NCBI GenBank assembly: GCA_020002185.1
Contig: CM034531.1
Coordinates: forward strand, 73,403,278-73,467,277
From: Paraescarpia echinospica
Lineage: Eukaryota > Annelida > Polychaeta > Sabellida > Siboglinidae
Direction of reading: 5' to 3'
Length of the DNA: 64,000 nt
Shown here: positions 42,701 to 54,700 of the stretch, piece after piece
Position numbering within the stretch: position 1 is the first letter of the stretch
How the letters are laid out: every line of letters starts with the position of its first letter
Program-made: the position numbers and the translations under genes
Notes under the pieces: model-generated
Told to the model about the DNA's origin: nothing
Database searches by the model: none
What the model saw: only the letters and a program-made list of their open reading frames with translations

Positions 42701-45700
42701 ATGGCTGGAGCGATGGCGACTGCACTCTGTTGTATCCTTCCTGACTCTCCATCTGTCTTGCTGCAGTTGTTATGTATAGTGGAACCTCACTATTAAGGTC
42801 ACCTTGGAACTCAGCAAAAGTGACCTGAATTGCTAGGAGACCGTATTAATGGGACTAATTTCGTATACTTTGCTGTTACAGAAATATTTTAGGACTGTCT
42901 TATGGTGACCTTAATTGCGAGGTGGCTGTATGTATTGCAGATGTGACCGTATAGCAAGGTTCGATTGTCCTAGCTTACACCCATACCAGGAGTGACAAAC
43001 AAAGTGGACCTCGGCACCTGGGAGGAAATACTCTCAACCTACTCCCTAGGTTAACGAATCAATATAATTATAGAAACTAATTCATCCTATCTTATCAAGG
43101 CACACTTTAATATCCTTCCTGTACAGCTTGTGTCTCTAATATAATATATATTAATAATAATATAATAATAATTTTATTTATAAAGAGCTGTATATCCGGA
43201 ATATAATTCTGCTCAGAGGTGCATAAAAATACAATATTGTTAAAATATAAATATACAATTGTTTGAGCTTACATAATAAATATATTACATAAAATATGTA
43301 AAATATTATGTAAAAATGTAAGGCTTCTAAAACTTGTAATGTATAAGCCTAACTTATCCATAATAACTTAATAGTAAAGTAAAATAATAAATTAATAATA
43401 AAATAGGATAAGTCAATAATTAGTAATAAAATAAGATAATAAATTAATATTGAAAAAAAACCTATAATTATGACTAAGATAAATGCAATATAGTACATAC
43501 TACAAGTAGTCAACAAATGCGGCTTTAAAAAGATGTTTTCAAATGTGACTTAAAATGTCAAGAAAGATCAGGCGCAGACAGTCCGGCAGATCATTCTACA
43601 GGCACGGTGCCATCACTGAAAAAGCACACCGACCATATCGTTCTAAATTGTGGCGGGGTACTCTCAGGAGTCGGTTTCCGGCGGAGCGAAGCTGGCGGCC
43701 CGGCGTGTATTCAACAATCATGTCGGCGATGTATTCGGACGCGGGGTCGTGCATTGCTCGGAAAGTCAACACCTATTAATATGCTAACTTTGGAGTCTTG
43801 TAAGTGCATCTCATCCCAGGTGCCAACATCACCTCAGATGCTGATGGAGCCAGTGAATTAAATTTCAAAATAGTCAGACAATATAATAAATTGATGCACT
43901 TTCAGTATGTGATGTTCACAACTGTATAACTTAACTAAAGGGCTGTAGACAATTGTTTGTGTGTAGGAGTGTTGAACATTTCATCTGTGCCATGGCTGAA
44001 TGTTGTTTAATGGAACCTTAGCCCATGTAGACATAAACCGGCAAGGGAAACTGAGCACAGCTGCGGGAACCACACTGACTTCAAGAGTTGTGGTAAGTCA
44101 GTCCTACACTAGATGTGTCTGAGATGTACCAAGAGATAGAACAGTGTTTTGAAGCACTACCATCCCAGTCATTACTAGACTTCTACAGTCTCACTGCAAT
44201 GTCTGCGGTGTCGTAAGCATTTCTTCAATATCAACAATGCTACTTGTCTTTATATGACAACTCCTGTATTATATATAACTGCTTAATTTGATCTTATGTG
44301 TGCTTGTATCTAAGTTCATTTGTATGAATGATTGGTTTAAATGGAAAAAACAGAGTTGGTTATATTATATTGATAGTTTGTGCATGATAGTGCAGTGCTT
44401 GGGGCAACCGGTAGGTCTCGATTGAGAGAATCCGGTTTCAAATCCTTTTGCTGTCGTTTCGAACCTTGGGCAAGTTTGTCCACTCTACGTTGCTCCAGTT
44501 AACTCGGCTGTATGATGTAGACAATAGTGGATATTTATGACTCGTTATAGCAAACCGGATATTAAGTTGCACATGTGTATTCTGCACACGAGACAAAAAT
44601 CGCCGTCTAGTTTTTCCCTTCAGTTTTGTGATTTGGACAGAGATTCATATCTTATAGTCTCTTCAAAATCCAGTTTATTTTTCACAACAAATAATCCCAA
44701 ACTAATCAAATACATGCATTTAGAAACCATCTTACTAAGGAACAATACACGATATGAATGCTTGTTGCGAAATGTTGCTTTTTATAGGCTTGCTTTAATT
44801 TTAGCAATAAATAAAAAACTACTGAAGATATTTCAACAAATCAGATATCGTTTGAAAGCTAATGATCTGTGGAATATAAAACTCCATTTCATTTTCTGTG
44901 GCAAATCACATTAGTGTATGCATATTTTTTGCACATCAATTGCAGTGTGGCTGAATTCTTTCCAGAGAAGTTGAGATGTTGTTTGATTGAATAGGTCTTC
45001 CAGCGAGTAAAGTGTAAAGTTCTTTGAGCAGTCCAAGGGAATGGATACTGCGTTATAAAAAAGCTTACCTTTCTCACTTGTGTGAGTTTTACTACGTTTT
45101 ATGTGTGCAGATGATCAACTGTGCTGAAGACAACCCGGCCCAGTACATGCACTTCATGAATGTCGTCTTCACAGCCCAGAAACAGGTATAGCCAATAATC
45201 TAAGCATCATGAGGACATGATTTTACAGCCAAACTCTCAATTGCTAAATTAAATAAATAAACTTTAACAGATTTTTCACAAAGTTTACTTTAAAAAATGT
45301 TCTGAGATTTTAAAGAAGACAAGTCAATGTAGTGTAGTGTTAACAAAAATAAAGGTTCTTCGATTGCATTGATTTACATTGTTAAATATCAAAGGGAAAG
45401 TGATCGAAACAATTGTGCTTTGTTCTTAAGTTGTATCACTGTCGGAATGTGATGTTTTCAGAATGTAACGATAGATGCGTGTGTGTTGGATACAGACTCG
45501 AGTTTGCTCCAACAGGTGAGATGTAGTTGCAGGGCCTCATTTAGTCCTTGGTTAGGTTTATGACGTTCCCTGGTAGATAACCACACACCCATTATGGTGT
45601 ATTCTCATTCATTTGATGAATATGTTCGTTTACCTAACTCCAGTATTACACATGATTTTGATAAGTACAATCATTACAGTGATGGAGGGGTGGTGAGATG

Positions 45701-48700
45701 TAGGTGGTGATGATGGGGGATGGAGGGTTTCTGGAGATGTAGGTGGTGATGGTTGGAGATGGAGGGGTGGTGGGATGGAGAGTTACACTGGGGGTAAACA
45801 CTTGTTACTTGCCAAGTCCATGTCATTACTCTTTGTTGCCTTCCTGTTCAGGCTGTGTTTAGGACTTAGAATTAAGGGTAGCCACTACCCGAAAATGGCC
45901 GTATAATCAATATGCTATATCTATATTAATACTGAACTTATCTTAAACAAATTTGGTGTACTAGTTAGATAAATGAATGGTATATGATGTTTGAAATATT
46001 GGCTCATTTGCTTGTGTATTTTCATGACAATGAATGTTTCTAGTGAGACTAATTTTCACGTCCTTGAAAATTATTCTGAGCTAACAACTTTACGTGTGAT
46101 CATGCCGTTATCAAGAATCATCAGCTAGTATACTCCTTTGTGCAATAAGGTAGTTTTGGGCAAGGATATCTGACTTCACTGACACAAACCTAAAGTCCCA
46201 TCACACAAAAGTCATTGCAGTCAGATTTCCTTGCCCAAAACCAACTTATTGCACAAAGGAGTATTCTAGCTGATGATTCCTGACAACTACACAAGCAACT
46301 GAGCCCATATTCCACATATCAAATACTATTCATTTAATTAATCAGTACTCAAAATTTTGTTAAGATACGTTTAGTATTAACAGAGATATGGCCGTTTCGG
46401 GTAGTGGCTACCCTTAAGTGTAATTAGTCAATCAGACTATTAAAAGAAAACAATATATACCAAATTGATCCTTTATCAGTATCGTTACAAAAGTCTGTTG
46501 TTATTGCAAACATTTGGTAAAATTAAAACAAGGTTTTAAAAGTCACAATGTGCTAAGAAGTATTTTTGTAGAAGTAGCGAGATGTTGCTATATGATGTAT
46601 ACCTTTCAAATGAGAAGGGAAGGTGTAACTATATTAATTATGGTAAACGTTTAATTACTGCTGCAGAGATAAAACATTTTATAAAGTTAAACGTTAATTG
46701 TTCATAGGCTTGTGACATAACGGGCGGAATCTACCTACGAATTCCACAGATAACTGGTCTCTTACAGTACTTGTTGGTAAGTACAGTGGCAAGTATTGTA
46801 CTTGTTGGTAAGTACAGTGGCTAGTACAGCGAACTGCGTATACTGCTGTATCTTACAGCACAGCATTCTGAAAAAAACTGCTTTCATTTTTGTAAGTTAT
46901 TGTGCGAACTACTTTTTTTTAGTTGTTTGATATTTCTTGTTCTTGCATGTCTCTCTACCTTCGTCAAGAATATGAATGTGTCATTTATTGAAACAACTGT
47001 CTCCATGGACTTGTAACAGTTCTTAATTAACATTGGACTTACCAGGACATGTGTGACCAGTCACAACAAAGTTGGTATTAAGTCGCAAAATTATAAAATA
47101 GTTTTGTACATTTGTTATTCCAGATATCATCAGCTTTAAAATACTACCTAAACTATAATACCTTCAGTAGTTTTTTATTTATTGCTAAAATGTTTGCAAA
47201 ATTTAAAAAACCATGTTTTCAGACACTATATGTGTTTGTAAATGCATGGATTTTATTAGTTTTTTATTATTTGTCAAGAAAAATAAAGTGGACTTTGAAA
47301 GATGAGATTATAAAGAATGCATTTCTGCCACCAAAGTTACAAAATTTATGTGACAGACAGTTATTTTAGCTTGTGTGCAGAATTGGACCGTTTGACTTAA
47401 AACGTCGTTAACTCTTGCTGGTCACGTATCATCCAGATCCGACGTATCTCACAAATCACACGTTAACAAACAGCTCCTATTTCGCTGGTTTGTTGACAGC
47501 TTTTCTTCCAGATAGAAGACAGTTTAAACAATTATGACACTTGAGTGCCTTTTGGCACCACACTCACACGAAGCTGATGGTGTCAACACCATCTGGTTCA
47601 TGTTGTGTTTGAACCTGCTGTAACCTGTTCTTATGCGGTTGAGGTGCACCAGTGAGTGTTGGCTAAGGTCCTGTCTGACTCGTTTGTTTTGTTTACAGTG
47701 GGTGTTCCTACCAGACACTGCCTTCAGGGAGCAGTTGAACCTGCCAGCCAAAGTTCAGGTGGACTATCGGGCGGCGTGTTTCTGTCATCGCACTCTCATT
47801 GACGTTGGCTATGTCTGCTCTGTCTGCTTCTCCAGTGAGTGGCCAATAACACGGCTAGACGTGTCACATAACACATTTCATCCACACTGCCAGACGTGTC
47901 ACACAACACACCAGATTCACACAACACACCACATTCATATGGCACAGCTAGACGTGTCACAAGACACACTGCACTCACACAGCTAGACGTGTCACAAGAC
48001 ACACTGCACTCACACAGCTAGACGTGTCACAAGACACACTGTATTCACACAGCAAGATGTGTCACATGACACACTGCATTCACACAGCTAGATGTGTCAC
48101 AAGACACGCTGCATTCACACAGGTAGACGTGTCATAAGACACACTGCATTAACACAGCAAGACATGTCACATAACATACTGCATTCACACAGATAAATGT
48201 ATCACAGGACACACTGCATTCACACAACTAGACGTGTCACGTAACATACTGCATTCACACAGCTAGATGTGTCACAAGACACACTGCATTCACACAGCAA
48301 GACGTGTCACACAACACACTGCATTCACACAGCAGGACATGTCACATAACACACTGCATTCACACAGCTAGACATGTCACATAACACTGCATTCATACAG
48401 CTAGATGTGTCACAAGACACACTGCATTCACACAACTAGGCATGTCACAAGACACACTGCATTCACACAGCAAGACGTGTCACACAACACACTGCATTCA
48501 CACAACAAGACATGTCACATAACACACTGCATTCATACAGCTAGACATGTCACAAGACACACTGCATTCACACAGCAAGATGTGTCACACAACACCCTGC
48601 ATTCACACAGCTAGACATGTCACATAACACTGCATTCATACAGCTAGATGTGTCACAAGACACACTGCATTCACACAACTAGGCGTGTCACAAGACACAC

Positions 48701-51700
48701 TGCATTCACACAGCAAGACGTGTCACACAACACACTGCATTCACACAGGAAGACATGTCACATAACACACTGCATTCATACAGCTAGACATGTCACAAGA
48801 CACACTGCATTCACACAGCAAGATGTGTCACACAACACCCTGCATTCACACAGCTAGACGGGTCACATAACACACTGCATTCACACAGCTAGACGTGTCA
48901 CAAGACACACTGCATTCACACAGCAAGACGTGTCACACAACACACTGCATTCACACAGCTAGATGTGTTACAAGACACACTGCATTCACACAGCTAGACA
49001 TGTCACACAACACACTGCATTCACACAGCTAGATATGTTACAAGACACACTGCATTCACACAGCTAGACATGTCAAACAACACACTGCATTCGCACAGCT
49101 AGATGTGTCACATAACACACCACATTCACACAGCTAGATGTGTCACACAACACACAGCATTAACATGGCTAGACATGTCACACAGCACACGGCATTCACA
49201 CAGCTAGACGTGTCACATAACACACTGCATTCACACAGCTAGTCATATCACAAGACACACTGCATTCACACAGCTAGACTTGTCACATAACACACTGCAT
49301 TCACACAGCTAGATGTGTCACAAGACACACTGCATTCACACAGCTAGACGTGTCACACAACACACTGCAATCGCACAGCTAGGTGTATCACATAACACAC
49401 CACATTCACAAAGCTAGATGTGTCACACAACACACAGCATTAATACGACTAGACGTGTCACACAACACACCGCATTCACACAGCTAAATATGTCACATAA
49501 CACACCGTATTCACACAGCTAGACGTGTCACACAACACACTGCATTCACACAGCTAGACATGTCACGTAACACCGCATTCACACAGCTAGATGTGTCGCA
49601 CTGCATTCACACGGCTAGATGTGACACAACACACTCCATTCACACGGCTAGACGTGTCACACAACAACACGGCATTCACACGGCTAGACGTGTCACATGG
49701 CATTCACATGGCTAGATGTGTCACATAACACTCTACATTCATACAGCACATGTTATGTGACATCAGCGCCTCTCATAAAGCAACACACCATTTGATTCTG
49801 ACCAACTGTTATAGAACTAAAGCTCACAACTTTCATGTTAAGATTGCTTGTGTTTGATAACTATTCTGTCTTGAAATTCAGTTTTTTATCATAAACAACG
49901 AATACATTCATTTCAGGTAAAACCCATAGATTGGTGCAAATAAGTATAAAAATACCTAAGTTTTAAAAAGTAAATAGGTTAAAAAATAACTTTCAAAAGT
50001 TACGAAGTAAATAAGTAATAATTATATAACACGTATGTTTAAAACCAACATAACAGTATGTACTGGTTCAAATTAACACTGTTAATATTAATATATGATT
50101 GGTTGTTGTGCATGCATTCTTGTTTTCTTGCAGTATTCTGTACCTTCAGCCCCCTGTGCTCCACCTGTCAGTAAGTACTGCCTCTCATCCTTGTGACATT
50201 CACATCACACTTCACCGACAGTATTCTGTACCTTCAGCCCCCAGTGCTCCATCTGTCAGTAAGTACTTCCTCTCATCCTTGTGACATTCACATCACACTT
50301 CATCGACAGTATTCTGTACCTTCAGCCCCCTGTACTCCACCTGTCAGTAAGTACTGCCTCTCATCGTTGTAACATTCACATCACACTTCACCGACAGTAT
50401 TCTGTACCTTCAGCCCCCAGTGCTCCATCTGTCAGTAAGTACTTCCTCTCATCCTCGTGACATTCACATCACACTTCACCGACAGTATTCTGTACCTTCA
50501 GCCCCCTGTACTCCACCTGTCAGTAAGTACTGCCTCTCATCCTTGTGACATTCACATCACACTTCACCGACAGTATTCTGTATCTTCAACCCCCTGTGGT
50601 CCACATGTCAGTAAGTACTGCCTCTCATCCTTGTGACATTCACGTCACACTTCACTAACAGTATTCTGTACCTTCAGCCCCCTGTGCTCCACCTGTCAGT
50701 AAGTACTTCCTCTCATCCTTGTGACATTCACATCACACTTCACCGACAGTGTTCTGTACCTTCAGCCCCTTGTACTCCACCAGTCAGTAAGTACTGCCTC
50801 TCATCCTTGTGACATTCACATCACACTTCACCGACAGTATTCTGTATCTTCATCCCCCTGTGCTCCACCTGTCAGTAAGTACTGCCTCTCATCCTTGTGA
50901 CATTCACATCACACTTCACCGACAGTATTCTGTACCTTCAGCCCCCTGTGCTCCACCTGTCATTAAGTACTTCCTCTCATCCTTGTGACATTCACATCAC
51001 ACTTCACCGACAGTATTCTGAACCTTCAGCCCCCTGTGCTCCACCTGTCAGTAAGTACTTCCTCTCATCCTTGTGACATTCACATCACACTTCACTGACA
51101 GTATTCTGTACCTTCAGCCCCCTGTTCTCCACCTGTCAGTAAGTACTGCCTCTCATCCTAGTGACATTCACGTCACACCTCACAGTCAGTAATCTGTACC
51201 TTCAGCCCCTTGTACTCCACCTGTCAGTAAGTACTTCCTCTCATCCTTGTGACATTCACATCACACTTCACCGACAGTATTCTGTACCTTCATCCCCTTG
51301 TGCTCCACCTGTCCGTAAATACCTCCTCTCATCCTTGTGACATTCACATCACACTTCACCGACAGTATTCTGTACCTTCAGCCCCCTGTGCTCCACCTGT
51401 CAGTAAGTACTGCCTCTCATCCTTGTGACATTCACATCACACTTCACCGACAGTATTCTGTATCTTCAGCCCCCTGTGCTCCACCTGTCAGTAAGTACTG
51501 CCTCTCATCCTTGTGACATTCACTTCACTGTCAGTATTCTGTACCTTCAGCCCCCTGTGCTCCACCTGTCAGTAAGTACTTCCTCTCATCCTTGTGACAT
51601 TCACATCACACTTCACCGACAGTATTCTGTACCTTCAGCCCCCTGTACTCCACCAGTCAGTAAGTACTGCCTCTCATCCTTGTGACATTCACATCACACT

Positions 51701-54700
51701 TCACCAACAGTATTCTGTATCTTCATCCCCATGTGCTCCACCTGTCAGTAAGTACTGCCTCTCATCCTTGTGACATTCACATCACACTTCACCGACAGTA
51801 TTCTGTACCTTCAACCCCCTGTGCTCCACCTGTCATTAAGTACTTCCTCTCATCCTTGTGACATTCACATCACACTTCACCGACAGTATTCTGAACCTTC
51901 AGCCCCCTGTGCTCCACCTGTCGGTAAGTACTTCCTCTCATCCTTGTGACATTCACATCACACTTCACTGACAGTATTCTGTACCTTCAGCCCCCTGTTC
52001 TCCACCTGTCAGTAAGTACTGCCTCTCATCCTAGTGACATTCACGTCACACCTCACAGTCAGTAATCTGTACCTTCAGCCCCCTGTACTCCACCAGTCAG
52101 TAAGTACTGCCTCTCATCCTTGTGACATTCACATCACACTTCACCAACAGTATTCTGTATCTTCATCCCCATGTGCTCCACCTGTCAGTAAGTACTGCCT
52201 CTCATCCTTGTGACATTCACATCACACTTCACCGACAGTATTCTGTACCTTCAACCCCCTGTGCTCCACCTGTCATTAAGTACTTCCTCTCATCCTTGTG
52301 ACATTCACATCACACTTCACCGACAGTATTCTGAACCTTCAGCCCCCTGTGCTCCACCTGTCGGTAAGTACTTCCTCTCATCCTTGTGACATTCACATCA
52401 CACTTCACTGACAGTATTCTGTACCTTCAGCCCCCTGTTCTCCACCTGTCAGTAAGTACTGCCTCTCATCCTAGTGACATTCACGTCACACCTCACAGTC
52501 AGTAATCTGTACCTTCAGCCCCTTGTACTCCACCTGTCAGTAAGTACTTCCTCTCATCCTTGTGACATTCACATCACACTTCACCGACAGTATTCTGTAC
52601 CTTCATCCCCCTGTGCTCCACCTGTCCGTAAATACCTCCTCTCATCCTTGTGACATTCACATCACACTTCACCGACAGTATTCTGTACCTTCAGCCCCCT
52701 GTGCTCCACCTGTCAGTAAGTACTGCCTCTCATCCTTGTGACATTCACATCACACTTCACCGACAGTATTCTGTACCTTCAGCCCCCTGTGCTCCACCTG
52801 TCAGTAAGTACTGCCTCTCATCCTTGTGACATTCACTTCACTGTCAGTATTCTGTACCTTCAGCCCCCTGTGCTCCACCTGTCAGTAAGTACTTCCTCTC
52901 ATCCTTGTGACATTCACATCACACTTCACCGACAGTATTCTGTACCTTCAGCCCCCTGTACTCCACCAGTCAGTAAGTACTGCCTCTCATCCTTGTGACA
53001 TTCACATCACACTTCACCGACAGTATTCTGTATCTTCATCCCCCTGTGCTCCACCTGTCAGTAAGTACTGCCTCTCATCCTTGTGACATTCACATCACAC
53101 TTCACCGACAGTATTCTGTACCTTCAACCCCCTGTGCTCCACCTGTCATTAAGTACTTCCTCTCATCCTTGTGACATTCACATCACACTTCACCGACAGT
53201 ATTCTGAACCTTCAGCCCCCTGTGCTCCACCTGTCAGTAAGTACTGCCTCTCATCCTTGTGACATTCACGTCACACTTCACTGTCAGTATTCTGTACCTT
53301 CAGCCCCCTGTGCTCCACCTGTCAGTAAGTACTTCCTCTCATCCTTGTGACATTCACATCACACATCACCGACAGTATTCTGTATCTTCAGCCCCCTGTG
53401 CTCCACCTGTCAGTAAGTACTGCCTCTCATCCTTGTGACATTCACATCACACTTCACCGACAGTATTCTGTACCTTCAGCCCCCTGTTCTCCACCTGTCA
53501 GTAAGTACTGCCTCTCATCCTAGTGACATTCACGTCACACCTCAGTCAGTAATCTGTACCTTCAGCCCCTTGTACTCCACCTGTCAGTAAGTACTTCCTC
53601 TCATCCTTGTGACATTCACATCACACTTCACCGACAGTATTCTGTACCTACATCCCCCTGTGCTCCACCTGTCCGTAAGTATCTCCTCTCATCCTTGTGA
53701 CATTCACATCACACTTCACCGACAGTATTCTGTACCTTCAGCCCCCTGTGCTCCACCTGTCAGTAAGTACTGCCTCTCATCCTTGTGACATTCACATCAC
53801 ACTTCACCGACAGTATTCTGTATCTTCAGCCCCTTGTACTCCACCAGTCAGTAAGTACTGCCTCTCATCCTTGTGACATTCACATCACACTTCACCGACA
53901 GTATTCTGTATCTTCAGCCCCCTGTGCTCCACCTGTCAGTAAGTACGGCCTCTCATCCTTGTGACATTCACATCACACTTCACCGACAGTATTCTGTACC
54001 TTCAGCCCCCTGTGCTCCACCTGTCATTAAGTACTTCCTCTCATCCTTGTGACATTCACATCACACTTCACCGACAGTATTCTGAACCTTCAGCCCCCTG
54101 TGCTCCACCTGTCAGTAAGTACTGCCTCTCATCCTTGTGACATTCACTTCACTGTCAGTATTCTGTACCTTCAGCCCCCTGTGCTCCACCTGTCAGTAAG
54201 TACTTCCTCTCATCCTTGTGTCATTCACATCACACTTCACCGACAGTATTCTGAACCTTCATTCCCCTGTGCTCCACCTGTCAGTAGCTACTGCCTCTCA
54301 TCCTTGTGACATTCACGTCACACTTCACTGTCAGTATTCTGTACCTTCAGCCCCCTGTGCTCCACCTGTCAGTAAGTACTTCCTCTCATCCTTGTGACAT
54401 TCACATCACATTTCACCGACAGTATTCTGTACCTTCAGCCCCCTGTGCTCCACCTGTCAGTAAGTGCTGCCTCTCATCCTTGTGACATTCACATCACACT
54501 TCACCGACAGTATTCTGTATCTTCAGCCCCCTGTGCTCCACCTGTCAGTAAGTTCTGCCTGTCATCCTTGTGACATTCACGTCACACTTCACAAGTTGTG
54601 ACAGGTTTCTGAGAGTGTAATAGCAACGATCTTGTTACGGTGGAAATTGCATGTGTTGAACCACACTGAAACCTATTCTATGTCTACATCGTTGGTTATC

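Noticed and set aside
42094..42752. Cys/His repeat proteins over the intron 4 minisatellite (both strands)
   Set aside because: The frame is kept only because many units are 51 bp. There is no start context or conserved protein.
44537..44914. 125-codon frame in GTF2H3 intron 6
   Set aside because: It lies between well-phased exons 6 and 7 and has no domain. It is not needed for the protein.
47112..47369. 85-codon frame in GTF2H3 intron 9
   Set aside because: AT-rich chance frame without splice-consistent phase or known motif.
47860..49745. CRISPR-like array of direct repeats
   Set aside because: The units are contiguous with no unique spacers, and the DNA is eukaryotic intron. It is a minisatellite.
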